The notes under the pieces: generated by a model
What the model saw: the letters and a program-made list of their open reading frames with translations, nothing else
Databases searched by the model: none
What the model was told of the DNA's origin: nothing
In this document: piece by piece, positions 34,444 to 44,308 of the stretch
Position numbering within the stretch: the first letter of the stretch is position 1
Layout: the number at the start of each line of letters is the position of its first letter
Program-made: the position numbers and the translations under genes
NCBI RefSeq assembly: GCF_041435015.1
Contig: NZ_CP107989.1
Coordinates: 620,001 to 684,000 of the forward strand
Origin: Streptomyces canus
GTDB lineage: Bacteria > Actinomycetota > Actinomycetes > Streptomycetales > Streptomycetaceae
DNA: 64,000 bases
Reading direction: 5' to 3'

Positions 34444-35215
34444 GGGGTTTCCTGGTGCGGGGCCGGCGGTGCGGGGACGGGCAGGTGGCGGGTCCGCACG
34501 GCCGGGGCGGTGAAGACGTCGTGGCGCTCGGCCGGGGCGAGTCCGGCCGTCAACTCGCTTGCTACGGCGATCACTTCGGCATAGCTGGCGGCGAGTGGGC
34601 AGACCGGCCAGTCGGACCCGGCCATCGGCCGCCGCGGTCCGAAGGCGTCGAGCAGGGTGTCGGCACACGGCACGAGAGCCGCGGTGAGTCCACGAGATCC
34701 AGTCGGCTTCGGTGGCCGTGCCGGAGAGTTGGCAGACAATGTTGGGGAGGGCGGCCAGGCGCCGGATCTGCGGTGCCCACGGGGCGAGTTCACCCGAGGC
34801 GACGGGCGCCTTGCCGAGGTGGTCGAGGACGAACGTGAGGCCGGGCAGTTGCTGCGCGACCTCGACGGCCGCCGCGCGTCGGTGGGGCCGGACCACGAGG
34901 CCGTGGACGAGTCCCGCCTCCGCGACCGCGGCAAGGCCGCGCGGTACGTCGGAACGGACGAGCCGGCGCGGGTCCGACTCGCCCTGCGGGCGCGGTCGGG
35001 TCGCTCCAGCCGACGACTCCGGCGACCCGGTCGCTTTCCGCGGCCAGGGCCAGAGACTCCGGGGTCTCCTCCGGCACGGTGAGCGTCCGAACCAGCACCG
35101 TGGCGGTGAAACCGGCGCCGCGGGCCACCGGTGCCAGGTCGGCGAGGGTGAAGTCGCGCCGCAGCGGGGCGAGTGCGGCCCCGCTGATCCAGTTCTGGTC
35201 GCGGACGGGTCTCCG
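34434..35215 (-). pseudogene. Broken L-fuconolactonase-type amidohydrolase
   Basis: Homology runs in order through three frames: RDQNWISGAALAPLRRDFTL and VLVRTLTVPEETPESLALAA (about 35205-35000); then GLAAVAEAGLVHGLVV, LDHLGKAPVASGELAPWAP and VCQLSGTATEADWISW (about 34960-34690); then CADTLLDAFGPRRPMAGSDW to the stop at 34434. The first ~14 residues with the metal-binding HxH, and about 20 residues after VVGWSDPTA, are missing. Family members (COG3618) open L-fucono- and related lactones. It sits exactly where the lactonase step belongs between the mutarotase and lutA. Confidence 0.82.
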
Positions 35216-35221
35216 CCCGGG

Positions 35222-35533
35222 TCACAGCCGCCACACCACCGGCAGCGAGGCGTCCGCACCCTGCGCGGAGTAGTCGTGGACGACGTCGAGCAGGTCGGCC
35301 ATCCGGGCCTGCCAGGCGATGTTGACGGGCAGCTCGTCGAGTTCGGCGATCATCGCCTGGTAGTCCTCGACCTCCAGTACGTGGAACAGGTCCGTTCCGC
35401 TGCGCCAGATCGTCCATTCACTCCCGCCCGCGGCGCGGATGGCGGCGGCGAGTTCCTTGGGCACCTCCCGGTGCGCGGCGTCGTACTCCTCGATGCGGTC
35501 GGCGCGGACCTTGGTGTGCAGGGCGACCTTCAT
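35222..35533 (-). CDS. L-rhamnose/L-fucose mutarotase (DUF718 family)
   Basis: 103 residues from ATG 35533, which overlaps the aldo-keto reductase stop (ATGA). MKVALHTKVRADRIEEYDAA, EWTIWRSGTDLFHVLEVEDY and WQARMADLLDVVHDYS match the RhaM dimeric alpha-beta barrel with its conserved His and Trp. It equilibrates alpha and beta anomers of a 6-deoxy-L-sugar so the dehydrogenase gets its preferred form. In this setting L-fucose is the likely sugar. Confidence 0.88.
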   Translation of the reverse strand: MKVALHTKVRADRIEEYDAAHREVPKELAAAIRAAGGSEWTIWRSGTDLFHVLEVEDYQAMIAELDELPVNIAWQARMADLLDVVHDYSAQGADASLPVVWRL

Positions 35534-36558
35534 GAGGGTTCCTTCGGCGGCATGGCTCCCCCTACGCGTGTGCCGGCGGGGACGGGGACGCCCGGGTCCA
35601 GCAGGCCCTCGGCGCGCAGTTCGTCCCACAGGGCGTCCGGAATCGGGCGCCGCAGCTGTTCGACCGTGTCGCGGACCTCGAGCGGGGACCGCGCGCCGGT
35701 CAGGACGCTCGCGACCGCGGGATGGCCGAACGGGAAGCGCAGCGCGGCGGCCCGCAGCGGCACGCCGTGGCGTTCGCAGACCGCGAGGAGGCGCAGCGCG
35801 CGGTCGAGGACCGGCTGGGGCGCGGGGGCGTAGTCGTACGTGGCGCCGGGCCGGGGAGCCGTCAGCAGCCCGGAGTTGAACACCCCGCCGATAACGACGC
35901 TGCGGCCCCGGGCGGCCGCCTCCGGGAGCAGTTCGGTGAGCCCGTCCTGTTCCAGGAGGGTGTAGCGGCCGGCCAGCAGCACCACGTCGATGTCGGTCTC
36001 CCGCACGAGCCGGGCGGGCAGCGCGGACTGGTTCATCCCGACACCGATCGCTCCGATCACGCCTTCGGCGCGCAGCCGCTCCAGCGCCGGGTACGCCTCG
36101 CGCAGCGCCTGCTCGGCGTGGTCGTCCGGGTCGTGCAGCAGGGCCACGTCGATGCGGTCGACGCCGAGGCGTTCCAGGCTGGCCTCCAGGGAGCGCAGCA
36201 CTCCGTCGGCGCTGAAGTCCCAGACCCGGCGGTGGGTGGCCGGGACGGCGAAGCCGTGGGCGAGGTCGTCGCCCACGCCACCCCCCGGATGCGGCACAAG
36301 GTGCCGGCCCACCTTGGTGGAGAGGGTGTAGGTGTCACGGGGGCGGTCCCGCAGCGCGGCGCCGAGCCGCCGTTCCGACAGGCCGAGTCCGTAGTGGGGC
36401 GCGGTGTCGAAGGTGCGGATTCCGGCGTCCCAGGCCGCGTCCACGGTGGCCTGGGCGGCCTCGTCGGTGACCGGGTGGAAGAGGTTGCCGAGGGCGGCAC
36501 AGCCCAGCGCCAGTTCCGAGACCGGTACCGCGGTGCCGCCCAACGCGGTGGTCCTCAC
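35530..36558 (-). CDS. Aldo-keto reductase, probable L-fucose 1-dehydrogenase
   Basis: 342 residues. FDTAPHYGLGLSERRLGAAL contains the Asp and catalytic Tyr, TLSTKVGRHLVPHP the Lys and VALLHDPDDH the His of the AKR tetrad. Overall it resembles D-threo-aldose (L-fucose) 1-dehydrogenases, which oxidise L-fucose to L-fuconolactone with NAD(P). Overlaps the SDR stop and the mutarotase start by 4 bp on each side, so the operon order follows the pathway. Confidence 0.87.
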   Translation of the reverse strand: MRTTALGGTAVPVSELALGCAALGNLFHPVTDEAAQATVDAAWDAGIRTFDTAPHYGLGLSERRLGAALRDRPRDTYTLSTKVGRHLVPHPGGGVGDDLAHGFAVPATHRRVWDFSADGVLRSLEASLERLGVDRIDVALLHDPDDHAEQALREAYPALERLRAEGVIGAIGVGMNQSALPARLVRETDIDVVLLAGRYTLLEQDGLTELLPEAAARGRSVVIGGVFNSGLLTAPRPGATYDYAPAPQPVLDRALRLLAVCERHGVPLRAAALRFPFGHPAVASVLTGARSPLEVRDTVEQLRRPIPDALWDELRAEGLLDPGVPVPAGTRVGGAMPPKEPS

Positions 36559-37313
36559 GGCCGGTCCACCGGGCGCAGCCGCAGTCCCTGCATGCCGCCG
36601 TCCACCGCGAGCGCGGTGCCGGTGACGGACGCCGCGGCCGGACTCGCCAGGTAGACGATGGCGGCCGCCACCTCCTCGGCGGTCACCAGACGGCCCATCG
36701 GCTGGCGGGCGTCGAGGGCGGCGCGCTCGGCCTCCGGGTCGTCGGCGGCGTCCAGCAGCCGGGACACCCAGGGGGTGTCGGCCGTGCCGGGGTTCACACA
36801 GTTGACCCGGATGCCCTCACGGACGTGGTCGGCGGCCATCGCCAGGGTGAGCGACAGTACGGCGCCCTTGCTGGCGGAGTACAGGGCGCGCTGCGGCAGT
36901 CCCGCGGTGGCCGCGATGGAGCAGGTGTTGACGACGGACGCGTGCGCGGAGCGACGCAGGTGGGGCAGGGCGGCGCGGGTGGTACGGACGATGCCGAGGA
37001 CGTTGACGTCCAGGACGCGGTGCCACTGCTCGTCGGTGTTGTCCTCGACGGTGCCCACCGCCCCGACGCCCGCGTTGTTGACGAGGATGTCGATACCCCC
37101 GAGCCGCGTCACCGCCGCGTCCACGGCGGCACGCACGGAGGCGTCGTCGCTGACGTCGGCCTTGAAACCGAGCAGCGGTGCGCCGGCGCCGTCCGGATCG
37201 AGGTCGAGCACGGCCACCGCCGCGCCCTGCGCCGCCAGTGCGCGGGCCGTGGCGAGCCCGATGCCGGACGCGCCGCCGGTGACGACGGCCCTGAGTCCTG
37301 ACAGAGCGGTCAT
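36555..37313 (-). CDS. SDR, probable 2-keto-3-deoxy-L-fuconate dehydrogenase
   Basis: 252 residues from ATG 37313, overlapping the fuconate dehydratase stop. It is a classical [20 protein letters not shown] (cofactor), [12 protein letters not shown], catalytic Ser in [10 protein letters not shown] and [14 protein letters not shown] (Tyr and Lys), and a C terminus [21 protein letters not shown] after the second strand suggests NAD preference. In the fucose pathway this step makes 2,4-diketo-3-deoxy-L-fuconate. Assignment rests on gene order next to the dehydratase and FAH protein. Confidence 0.85.
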   Translation of the reverse strand: MTALSGLRAVVTGGASGIGLATARALAAQGAAVAVLDLDPDGAGAPLLGFKADVSDDASVRAAVDAAVTRLGGIDILVNNAGVGAVGTVEDNTDEQWHRVLDVNVLGIVRTTRAALPHLRRSAHASVVNTCSIAATAGLPQRALYSASKGAVLSLTLAMAADHVREGIRVNCVNPGTADTPWVSRLLDAADDPEAERAALDARQPMGRLVTAEEVAAAIVYLASPAAASVTGTALAVDGGMQGLRLRPVDRP

Positions 37314-38665
37314 GCCGCCTCCTCCTGCGCGGCGCGGTCGGCCACCCAGAACGCGCCGTCCGGATAGCGGAACTCGGTGATGGACTCCTCGTGCATGGTG
37401 GCCGAGAAGCCCGGCGCGAGGGGCGCGGTGTAGTGGCCGTCCCTGATGACCACGGGCACCGTGAAGTGCTCGTGGAGGTGGTCGACGTACTCGATGACCC
37501 GGTTCTCGGTGGTGCCGGACAGCGCCAGGTAGTCGAACATCGACAGGTGCTGCACCAGCTCGCACAGGCCCACTCCGCCGGCGTGCGGGCACACCGGCAC
37601 GCCGAACTTCGCGGCGAGCAGCAGGATCGCGAGGTTCTCGTTGACGCCGCCGACGCGCGCCGCGTCGATCTGCAGGACGTCGAGGGCGCCGGCCTGGAGG
37701 AGCTGCTTGAAGACGATGCGGTTCTGCACGTGCTCGCCGGTCGCGACCTTCACGGGGGCGACGGCCTTGCGGATCGTCGCGTGGCCGAGGATGTCGTCGG
37801 GGCTGGTGGGCTCCTCGATCCAGTAGGGGTCGAACTCGGCGAGCGCCTTGGTCCACTCGATCGCCTCGTCCACGTTCCAGCGCTGGTTGGCGTCGATGGC
37901 GATGCGGATGTCGTCGCCGACGGCGGCACGGGCGGTGCGCAGGCGCCGTATGTCGTCGTCGACGTCGGCGCCGACCTTGAGCTTGATCTGGGTGAAGCCG
38001 TCCGCGACGGCCTGCTTGGCCAGCCGGGTGAGCTTGTCGTCGGAGTAGCCGAGCCAGCCCGGGGAGGTGGTGTAGCCCGGGTAACCGCGCTCCCGCAGGA
38101 CCGCCTCACGCTCGGCGAGACCTGTGCGGCCCTCGCGCAGGAGGGTGAGAGCGTCCTCGGGGGTGAGGGCGTCGGCGATGTAACGGAAGTCGACCTGGGA
38201 GACCAGCCACTCCGGGGCGGCGTCGGCGAGCAGCTTCCACAGCGGCTTGCCCTCCCGCTTGGCGGCCAGGTCCCACACGGCGTTGACCACGGCGCCGATC
38301 GCCATGTGCATCACGCCCTTCTCGGGGCCGAGCCAGCGCAGCTGGCTGTCGCCGATCAGGTCGCGGCTGAGGGAACCGGGGTCGGCGCACAGCTCCTGGA
38401 CACCACGGCCCATGAGATGGGGCCGCAGCGCGTCGATCGCGGCGACCTGGACGTCGTTGCCGCGTCCGATGGTGAAGGTGAAGCCGTGGCCTTCGTGTCC
38501 GTCGCCGGCGTCGGTGCGCAGCACCACGTAGGCGGCGGAGTAGTCGGGATCCGGGTTCATCGCGTCCGAGCCGTCCAGTTCCCGGGAGGTGGGGAAGCGG
38601 ACGTCGTAGGTGTCGACGGCGGTGATCCGTACGGGTGTCGCAGTCAAGGGGGTGCTGCCTTTCAC
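37310..38665 (-). CDS. L-fuconate dehydratase (enolase superfamily)
   Basis: 451 residues from GTG 38665, chosen because it overlaps the upstream stop (GTGA) as all neighbouring genes do; a TTG at 38647 with GAAAGG is the alternative. [20 protein letters not shown] (KxK base region), [33 protein letters not shown] and [10 protein letters not shown] give the Asp, Glu and Glu metal ligands, and [17 protein letters not shown] the His. This matches L-fuconate dehydratase of the mandelate racemase group. It converts L-fuconate to 2-keto-3-deoxy-L-fuconate. Confidence 0.93.
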   Translation of the reverse strand: MKGSTPLTATPVRITAVDTYDVRFPTSRELDGSDAMNPDPDYSAAYVVLRTDAGDGHEGHGFTFTIGRGNDVQVAAIDALRPHLMGRGVQELCADPGSLSRDLIGDSQLRWLGPEKGVMHMAIGAVVNAVWDLAAKREGKPLWKLLADAAPEWLVSQVDFRYIADALTPEDALTLLREGRTGLAEREAVLRERGYPGYTTSPGWLGYSDDKLTRLAKQAVADGFTQIKLKVGADVDDDIRRLRTARAAVGDDIRIAIDANQRWNVDEAIEWTKALAEFDPYWIEEPTSPDDILGHATIRKAVAPVKVATGEHVQNRIVFKQLLQAGALDVLQIDAARVGGVNENLAILLLAAKFGVPVCPHAGGVGLCELVQHLSMFDYLALSGTTENRVIEYVDHLHEHFTVPVVIRDGHYTAPLAPGFSATMHEESITEFRYPDGAFWVADRAAQEEAA

Positions 38666-39513
38666 GCTTGGGCGAAGGTCTGGCGCTGGCTGCCGAGGCC
38701 GTCGACGGAGAGCTCGACGGTGTCGCCGGGGCGCAGGAAGGGAGTGCCGGGAAGGCCGAGGGCCACGCCCGCGGGCGTACCGGTGTTGATGACGTCGCCG
38801 GGCTCCAGGACCATGTACTGGCTCAGGTACGACACGATGTGGTCGACGGCGAAGATCATGTCGCTGGTGTGGCCGTCCTGCCGCTTCACGCCGTTGACGC
38901 TCAGGTGCAGGCCGAGGTTCTGCGGGTCGCCGGCCTCGTCGGCGGTGACCAGCCACGGGCCGAGCGGGTTGAAGGTCTCGCAGGACTTGCCCAGGTCCCA
39001 CTGCGGCGAGTACTCCAGCTGGAACTCCCGCTCCGAGACGTCATGGCTGATCGCGTAGCCCGCGATCACGGCCCGCGCGTCCTCGGGGCCGTCGAGGTAG
39101 CGGGCCCGCCGGCCGATGACGACCGCCAGCTCGACCTCCCAGTCGGTCTTGACCGAGCCGCGGGGGATGAGCACCTGGTCGTTCGGGCCGACGACCGTGC
39201 CCGGGTCCTTCATGAACACCACCGGGCGCGGCGGGATCGCGGCGCCGGTCTCGGCGGCGTGGTCGCGGTAGTTGAGACCGACGCAGATGACCTTGCCGGG
39301 GCGTGTGACGGGTGCGCCTACCCGCAGGCCGTCCTGTTCGAGCTCGGGCAGTTCTCCGGCCGCGACGGCCGCACGAGCCCGGTCGACTCCCCCGGAGGCG
39401 AGGAAAACGCCGTTGATGTCCGGAGTCACGGAGGACAGATCCAGCAGCCGGCCGTCGTCGGTGCGGACGGCGGGCCGCTCCTCACCGGGGGCGCCGACTC
39501 GTAGCAGTTTCAC
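38662..39513 (-). CDS. FAH-family hydrolase, probable 2,4-diketo-3-deoxy-L-fuconate hydrolase
   Basis: 283 residues from GTG 39513, with AAGGGAG eight bases upstream (the longer ATG frame lacks this). [31 protein letters not shown] and [16 protein letters not shown] carry the Glu/Glu/Asp metal site, and [14 protein letters not shown] is the family's end motif. In the non-phosphorylative route it splits the diketo acid to pyruvate and L-lactate. It is the first gene of the leftward operon, with operators upstream at 39627 and 39686. Confidence 0.9.
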   Translation of the reverse strand: MKLLRVGAPGEERPAVRTDDGRLLDLSSVTPDINGVFLASGGVDRARAAVAAGELPELEQDGLRVGAPVTRPGKVICVGLNYRDHAAETGAAIPPRPVVFMKDPGTVVGPNDQVLIPRGSVKTDWEVELAVVIGRRARYLDGPEDARAVIAGYAISHDVSEREFQLEYSPQWDLGKSCETFNPLGPWLVTADEAGDPQNLGLHLSVNGVKRQDGHTSDMIFAVDHIVSYLSQYMVLEPGDVINTGTPAGVALGLPGTPFLRPGDTVELSVDGLGSQRQTFAQA

Positions 39514-40376
39514 TGGGGGAGCTCCCTTGCCATGCGGGATTCGTCTGAGGGGTGGTCGGCCGTTGAGCCGGAGCCGCCGGCGTGCGAGGGAACGGACCGT
39601 TCCGGCTCTCACGTATCCGCGTCGACAGTCATCGGATGTATGGCGGCACAGTGACCATAGATGCCGAGATCCACACCTGACAAGAATTCCTCGGATGTAT
39701 TTCCTCGGCTTGGCCAGTCAAGCCCTCACGCGCGCAGATCTCCCAAGCTCACGCATGGCCACGGAGCCGATACGCGCCACACCATCCGATGAATCCAGAG
39801 GAGAGCCAGAGGGGCTCCATCCCAGATGGAACCGCGGCTAGCGAGCATGTCACTGGCTCATACGGGGTGACACGGCCCCCCTTGAGACGCCCCGCCTGCC
39901 TCGGCCCGCCGACCCAGACCGCCGCCCCGTTGCCGAATCGTGAGTTACCGCAGCGCATCGCCCGCCCCCTGCGCAGGCCACGAACACACAGGTCACGCAA
40001 GGCGCCGACGCAAGCTCCCGACGCCGGGGAGGCGACCTCCTCGACCCAGGACGCCCCGTCCCGCAATTCTCTGGCGGCGAACTCTTGTCAACCTCGGCAA
40101 CGTCGTCGTAACGTCCTCGACGTCCCGAGATACATCGGAGGAATGGTCGCATCGGCCCATGCGACCGTTCGGCTCGCATTCGTGCACCGCTTCGCCTCCG
40201 GTCCTCGGGCCCCCTGACTCACCCTCACCTCCGACCCTGCCGGGCATGATCCGCGCGCTTCCGCTCCGGATCTGCACCTCCCATCCGGCGCGACCTCGCC
40301 CTCCCCCGCAGGCAGGTTCGTCCCCTCCCACCCTCGCCCTGCGGCCCCGTGCCCTGGCTAAGGAGAGAACACGGCC
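39514..40376. promoter_or_regulatory. Divergent fucose operon/transporter control region with four operators
   Basis: An 863-bp gap without a credible gene. Matches to the 15-bp consensus ATACATCGGATGTAT: AGTCATCGGATGTAT (39627-39641, 13 of 15), ATTCCTCGGATGTAT (39686-39700), a reversed copy at 39780-39794 (ATTCATCGGATGGTG) and ATACATCGGAGGAAT (40130-40144). The first two face the catabolic operon, the last the transporter. AAGGAGAG lies 11 bases before the transporter ATG. Confidence 0.75.
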
Positions 40377-41426
40377 ATGAAGCTCGCTCGCACCCGCTCC
40401 ACCGCTGCGGTAGCCACCACCGTCCTCGCGGTACTGGCCCTCGCCACCGCGTGCAACCGCGAAAGCACCGGTTCGGTCGCCTCGGACGGCGGCAAGCCCG
40501 CCATCGGCATCGACCTGCCGCGCTCGGACTCCGACTTCTGGAACTCCTACGCGCAGTACGTCGACAAGGACATCAAGACCGACGGCATCAAGGCCCTGCC
40601 GATCAGCAACTCGCAGAACGACGTCACCAAGCTGGTCGCCAACGTGCAGGTGTTCCAGAACACCGGCGCCAAGGCCGTCGTCATGGCCCCGCAGGACACC
40701 GGTGCCATCGCCTCCACCCTCGACACCCTCGCGTCGAAGAAGATCCCGGTGGTCAGCGTCGACACCAGACCCGACAAGGGCGACGTGTACATGGTGGTCC
40801 GCGCCGACAACCGGGCCTACGGCACCAAGGCCTGCGAGTTCCTCGGCAAGCAGCTGGGCGGCAAGGGCAAGGTCGCCGAGTTCCAGGGCGCGCTGGACTC
40901 GATCAACGGACGCGACCGCTCCGAGGCCTTCGCGGAGTGCATGAAGACGAAGTTCCCGAAGATCAGGGTGTTCGAGCTGCCCACCGACTGGAAGGGCGAC
41001 GTGGCCTCCGCCAAGCTGCAGAGCCTGCTCGCCCAGCACCCAGACCTGAACGGCATCTACATGCAGGCGGGCGGCGTCTTCCTGCAGCCGACCCTGGCCC
41101 TGCTGGAGCAGAAGGGCCTGCTCAAGCCCGCCGGGCAGAAGGGCCACATCAGCATCGTCTCCAACGACGGCATCCCACAGGAGTTCGACGCCATCCGCAA
41201 GGGCCAGATCGACGCCACGATCTCCCAGCCCGCCGACCTCTACGCCAAGTACGCGCTGTACTACGCCAAGGCCGCAGCCGAGGGCAAGACCTTCCAGCCG
41301 GGCAAGACCGACCACGACTCCACCATCATCAAGCTTCCCAACGGCCTGGAGGACCAGCTGCCCGCGCCCCTGGTCACCAAGGACACCGTCGACGACAAGT
41401 CGCTGTGGGGCAACAACGTCGGCTGA
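40377..41426 (+). CDS. Sugar ABC transporter substrate-binding lipoprotein
   Basis: 349 residues; the signal peptide ends in the lipobox LATAC (Cys26). It is a RbsB-type periplasmic-binding fold: DSDFWNSYAQYVDKDIK, AVVMAPQDTGAIASTLDTLA, SVDTRPDKGD and VVRADNRAYGTKACEFLG. It captures a sugar at the membrane surface for the ATPase and permease that follow; L-fucose is the likely ligand by context. A hairpin at 41449-41481 before the ATPase gene would give more binding protein than the rest. Confidence 0.92.
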   Translation: MKLARTRSTAAVATTVLAVLALATACNRESTGSVASDGGKPAIGIDLPRSDSDFWNSYAQYVDKDIKTDGIKALPISNSQNDVTKLVANVQVFQNTGAKAVVMAPQDTGAIASTLDTLASKKIPVVSVDTRPDKGDVYMVVRADNRAYGTKACEFLGKQLGGKGKVAEFQGALDSINGRDRSEAFAECMKTKFPKIRVFELPTDWKGDVASAKLQSLLAQHPDLNGIYMQAGGVFLQPTLALLEQKGLLKPAGQKGHISIVSNDGIPQEFDAIRKGQIDATISQPADLYAKYALYYAKAAAEGKTFQPGKTDHDSTIIKLPNGLEDQLPAPLVTKDTVDDKSLWGNNVG

Positions 41427-41448
41427 CGACCGACAGCGTCCGCCCGCC

Positions 41449-41481
41449 GCGTCGGGGAACGGAGCCCCCCGTCCCCGACGC
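41449..41481 (+). terminator. Intra-operon attenuating hairpin
   Basis: 10-bp stem (41449-41458 with 41472-41481), 13-base loop, no T-run, between the binding-protein and ATPase genes. Confidence 0.6.
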
Positions 41482-41560
41482 GCAGCCCGCCGCACCCCGC
41501 CCCGGGTGCACACCCACGCCCCTCGGCCCCAGCCTCCGTACACGAAGGACGGTATCCACC

Positions 41561-43174
41561 ATGGCGGACACCGCGACCACCCCGCCGACCGGCCCCGGCA
41601 CCCCGGCCCCGGTGGCCGAGGCGACCGGCATCAGCAAACGATTCGGCGCGACCGTCGCACTGCGCGACGCTCGTATCACCGTCGCCCCGGGCGAGTCCCA
41701 CGCCCTGGTCGGACGCAACGGCGCCGGCAAGTCGACCCTCGTGTCCATCCTCACCGGACTCCAGCAGCCCGACACCGGAACCCTGCGCTTCTCCGGCGAG
41801 CCGGCGCCCGCCTTCGGCGACATCGACGCCTGGCGCTCCCGGGTCGCCTGTGTGTATCAGCGCTCCACCATCATCGGTGACCTGACCGTCGCCGAGAACC
41901 TCTTCCTGAACCGGCAGAGCGCCGGGGCGGTGCAGCCCATCCGCTGGAGGCAACTGCGCCGACGAGCCGAGGAGTTGCTCGCGGAGTACGGCGTGGCCGT
42001 CAACCCCGCCGCGCGGGCCAAGGACCTCACCGTCGAACAGCGGCAGTTCGTGGAGATCGCGCGGGCCCTGTCCTTCGGTGCGCGCTTCATCATCCTCGAC
42101 GAGCCGACCGCCAAACTCGACGCCCGCGGCATCGACCGGCTCTTCGAAAAGCTCCGCGAACTCCAGCGCCAGGGTGTCGCCTTCCTGTTCATCTCCCACC
42201 ACCTGCAAGAGGTCTACGACCTCTGCACCACGGTCACGGTCTACCGCGACGCGGGCCACATCCTCACCGCCCCCGTCACCGAACTCGGTCACCAGGCGCT
42301 GGTGGAGGCCATGACCGGCGAGTCGGCCTCCAAGATCACCGCCACCGCCGGCGAGCGTCCCGCCCCGCGGTCCGACTCCGCGCAACTCCTGACGATCGAC
42401 GGCCTGACACTGCCCGGTGTCTGCGAGGACATCTCCCTCTCGGTCGGCTCCGGCGAGGTCGTCGGGCTGGCCGGCGCCACGGCGAGCGGCAATGTGCAGG
42501 TGGGTGAGGCCATCGCCGGTCTGCACCGCGCCAAGGACGGACGCATCACGGTCGGCGCCAGGACCGTACGCACCGGCAGCGTGCCCTCCGCGCTCGCTGC
42601 CGGAGTCGGTCTCGTCCCCGAGGACCGCCACCTCCAGGGGCTGGTGAACAACCGCAGCGTGGCGGAGAACGCGACGCTGACCGTCACCGCCCAGCTCGGC
42701 CCGTTCGGCACGGTGCTGCCCGCCCGTACCAAGGCGTTCGCCGGACGCATGATCCGGGACCTCGACATCAAGACGCCGGGAGCCGCCACCCCGGTCTCCG
42801 CCCTCTCCGGCGGCAACCAGCAGAAGGTCGTCGTCGCCCGCGCCCTGGCCACCGACCCTCACGTGCTGGTGGCCATCCGCCCCACCAACGGCGTGGACGT
42901 CAAGTCCAAGGAGTTCCTCCTGGGCCGCATCCGGCAGGTCGCGGACGTCGGCAAGGCCGCGCTGATCGTCTCCGACGAACTGGACGACCTGAAGGTCTGC
43001 GACCGGGTCGTCGTCATGTTCCACGGACGCGTGGTCGCCGAGTTCGACCACGGCTGGAAGGACGAGGACCTCGTCGCCGCCATCGAAGGGGTCTCCGGCG
43101 AGGCGACCCGCGCCACCACGTTCCCCGAATCCGCCGTACCCGCCTCATCCGGCGCAGACGAGCACGGAAGGTAG
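41561..43174 (+). CDS. Sugar ABC transporter ATPase (RbsA-like, two ABC domains)
   Basis: 537 residues from ATG 41561 (GAAGGA upstream). First domain: Walker A GRNGAGKST, weak signature LTVEQRQFVEIARAL, Walker B FIILDEPTA with H in FLFISHH. Second domain: the Walker A position reads GLAGATASGN without the GK[ST], the signature LSGGNQQKVVVARAL is perfect, and Walker B is altered (VLVAIRPTNGVD, with no acidic pair). One active composite site is typical of RbsA-type proteins. It powers uptake through the permease 2 bp downstream. Confidence 0.92.
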   Translation: MADTATTPPTGPGTPAPVAEATGISKRFGATVALRDARITVAPGESHALVGRNGAGKSTLVSILTGLQQPDTGTLRFSGEPAPAFGDIDAWRSRVACVYQRSTIIGDLTVAENLFLNRQSAGAVQPIRWRQLRRRAEELLAEYGVAVNPAARAKDLTVEQRQFVEIARALSFGARFIILDEPTAKLDARGIDRLFEKLRELQRQGVAFLFISHHLQEVYDLCTTVTVYRDAGHILTAPVTELGHQALVEAMTGESASKITATAGERPAPRSDSAQLLTIDGLTLPGVCEDISLSVGSGEVVGLAGATASGNVQVGEAIAGLHRAKDGRITVGARTVRTGSVPSALAAGVGLVPEDRHLQGLVNNRSVAENATLTVTAQLGPFGTVLPARTKAFAGRMIRDLDIKTPGAATPVSALSGGNQQKVVVARALATDPHVLVAIRPTNGVDVKSKEFLLGRIRQVADVGKAALIVSDELDDLKVCDRVVVMFHGRVVAEFDHGWKDEDLVAAIEGVSGEATRATTFPESAVPASSGADEHGR

Positions 43175-43176
43175 TC

Positions 43177-44220
43177 ATGTCCGCCACCACAGATCTCACC
43201 GAGCCCGCAGTGAGTCCGGCCGAGCCGGCCGCCGCGGACGCCACGCGCCGCCGGGTCGACCTCGGGCGCTTCCGTGAACTGTCCCTGGTCCCGGCGATCC
43301 TCGTCCTGGGCCTGATCGGGTTCATCGTCTCGCCGGCCTTCCTCACCTCCGACAACCTCATCGGTGTGCTCCAGCAGTCCACCGAGCTCAGCCTGTTGGT
43401 CCTCGCCACGACCTTCATCCTGATCAGCGGACGGATGGACCTGTCCCTGGAGTCCACCATCGGTGTGGCCCCCGTCATCGCCGTCTGGCTCGTGCTGCCG
43501 ACCAGCGGTGGGCGGTTCAACGGACTCGGTCTCCTCCCCGAGTGGACGGCGGTCCCGCTCTGTCTGCTGGTCGGCGCCCTCATCGGCGCCGTCAACGGCT
43601 TCCTCATCCTCAAGCTGCGCCTCAACGGCTTCATCGTCACCCTCGGTGCCCTGACCATGCTCCGCGGGCTGCAGGTCGCCCTCTCCGAGGGCCAGTCCAT
43701 CGTGGAGCTGCCCTCCTCCTTCACCTACCTGGGCAAGGCGTCCTGGCTGGGCATGCCCGCAGCCATCTGGGTGTGCGCGCTGCTCTTCGGCATCGGCGGC
43801 GGCGCCCTGGCCTGGCTCCGGCACGGCCGGGCGCTGTACGCGATCGGCGGCAACTCGGAGGCCGCACGCACCGCCGGGATCCGCGTCGACCGCATCGTGT
43901 GGATCGTCCTCATCGCCGGCAGCGTCCTCGCCGCGTTCGCCGGCATCCTCTACAGCGGCCACTACGGCTCCATCTCCGCCACCCAGGGCAGCGGCTGGAT
44001 CTTCCAGGTCTTCGCCGCGACCGTCATCGGCGGCGTCAGCCTCAACGGCGGCAAGGGCTCCGTGTTCGGCGCGCTCACCGGTGTGCTGACCCTCCAACTG
44101 GTCGTGAACGTCATGACGTTGGCAGGCGTACCTCCGCTGTGGAACCAGTTCCTCAACGGGGCCATCATCATCGTCGCGCTGATCATCTCCCGGTTCGCTT
44201 CCGGCGAGAAGCAGGAATAG
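43177..44220 (+). CDS. Sugar ABC transporter permease (RbsC-like)
   Basis: 347 residues, about eight to ten hydrophobic segments (for example LVPAILVLGLIGFIVSPAF and LSLLVLATTFILISGRMDLS). LRHGRALYAIGGNSEAARTA is the BPD_transp_2 coupling region, and AATVIGGVSLNGGKGSVFGA a conserved family block near the end. It forms the membrane channel with the ATPase, starting 2 bp after the ATPase stop. A terminator follows. Confidence 0.92.
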   Translation: MSATTDLTEPAVSPAEPAAADATRRRVDLGRFRELSLVPAILVLGLIGFIVSPAFLTSDNLIGVLQQSTELSLLVLATTFILISGRMDLSLESTIGVAPVIAVWLVLPTSGGRFNGLGLLPEWTAVPLCLLVGALIGAVNGFLILKLRLNGFIVTLGALTMLRGLQVALSEGQSIVELPSSFTYLGKASWLGMPAAIWVCALLFGIGGGALAWLRHGRALYAIGGNSEAARTAGIRVDRIVWIVLIAGSVLAAFAGILYSGHYGSISATQGSGWIFQVFAATVIGGVSLNGGKGSVFGALTGVLTLQLVVNVMTLAGVPPLWNQFLNGAIIIVALIISRFASGEKQE

Positions 44221-44232
44221 CCACGCGCGGAT

Positions 44233-44275
44233 CGGCGGCTCCGCCCGCCCCGGGGCACACTCGGCGGAGCCGCCG
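44233..44275 (+). terminator. Hairpin between permease and regulator
   Basis: 13-bp stem (44233-44245 with 44263-44275) starting 12 bp after the permease stop; the GntR gene would be read by partial read-through or its own promoter. Confidence 0.7.
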
Positions 44276-44308
44276 GCCGGCACTCCCCCCACTCAGAGAG
44301 GCACCCTC

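Noticed and set aside
39749..40217. ORFs in the fucose control region
   Set aside because: Both strands give low-complexity Arg/Pro/Ser frames without ribosome sites; the stretch is better explained as a long divergent promoter with operators.
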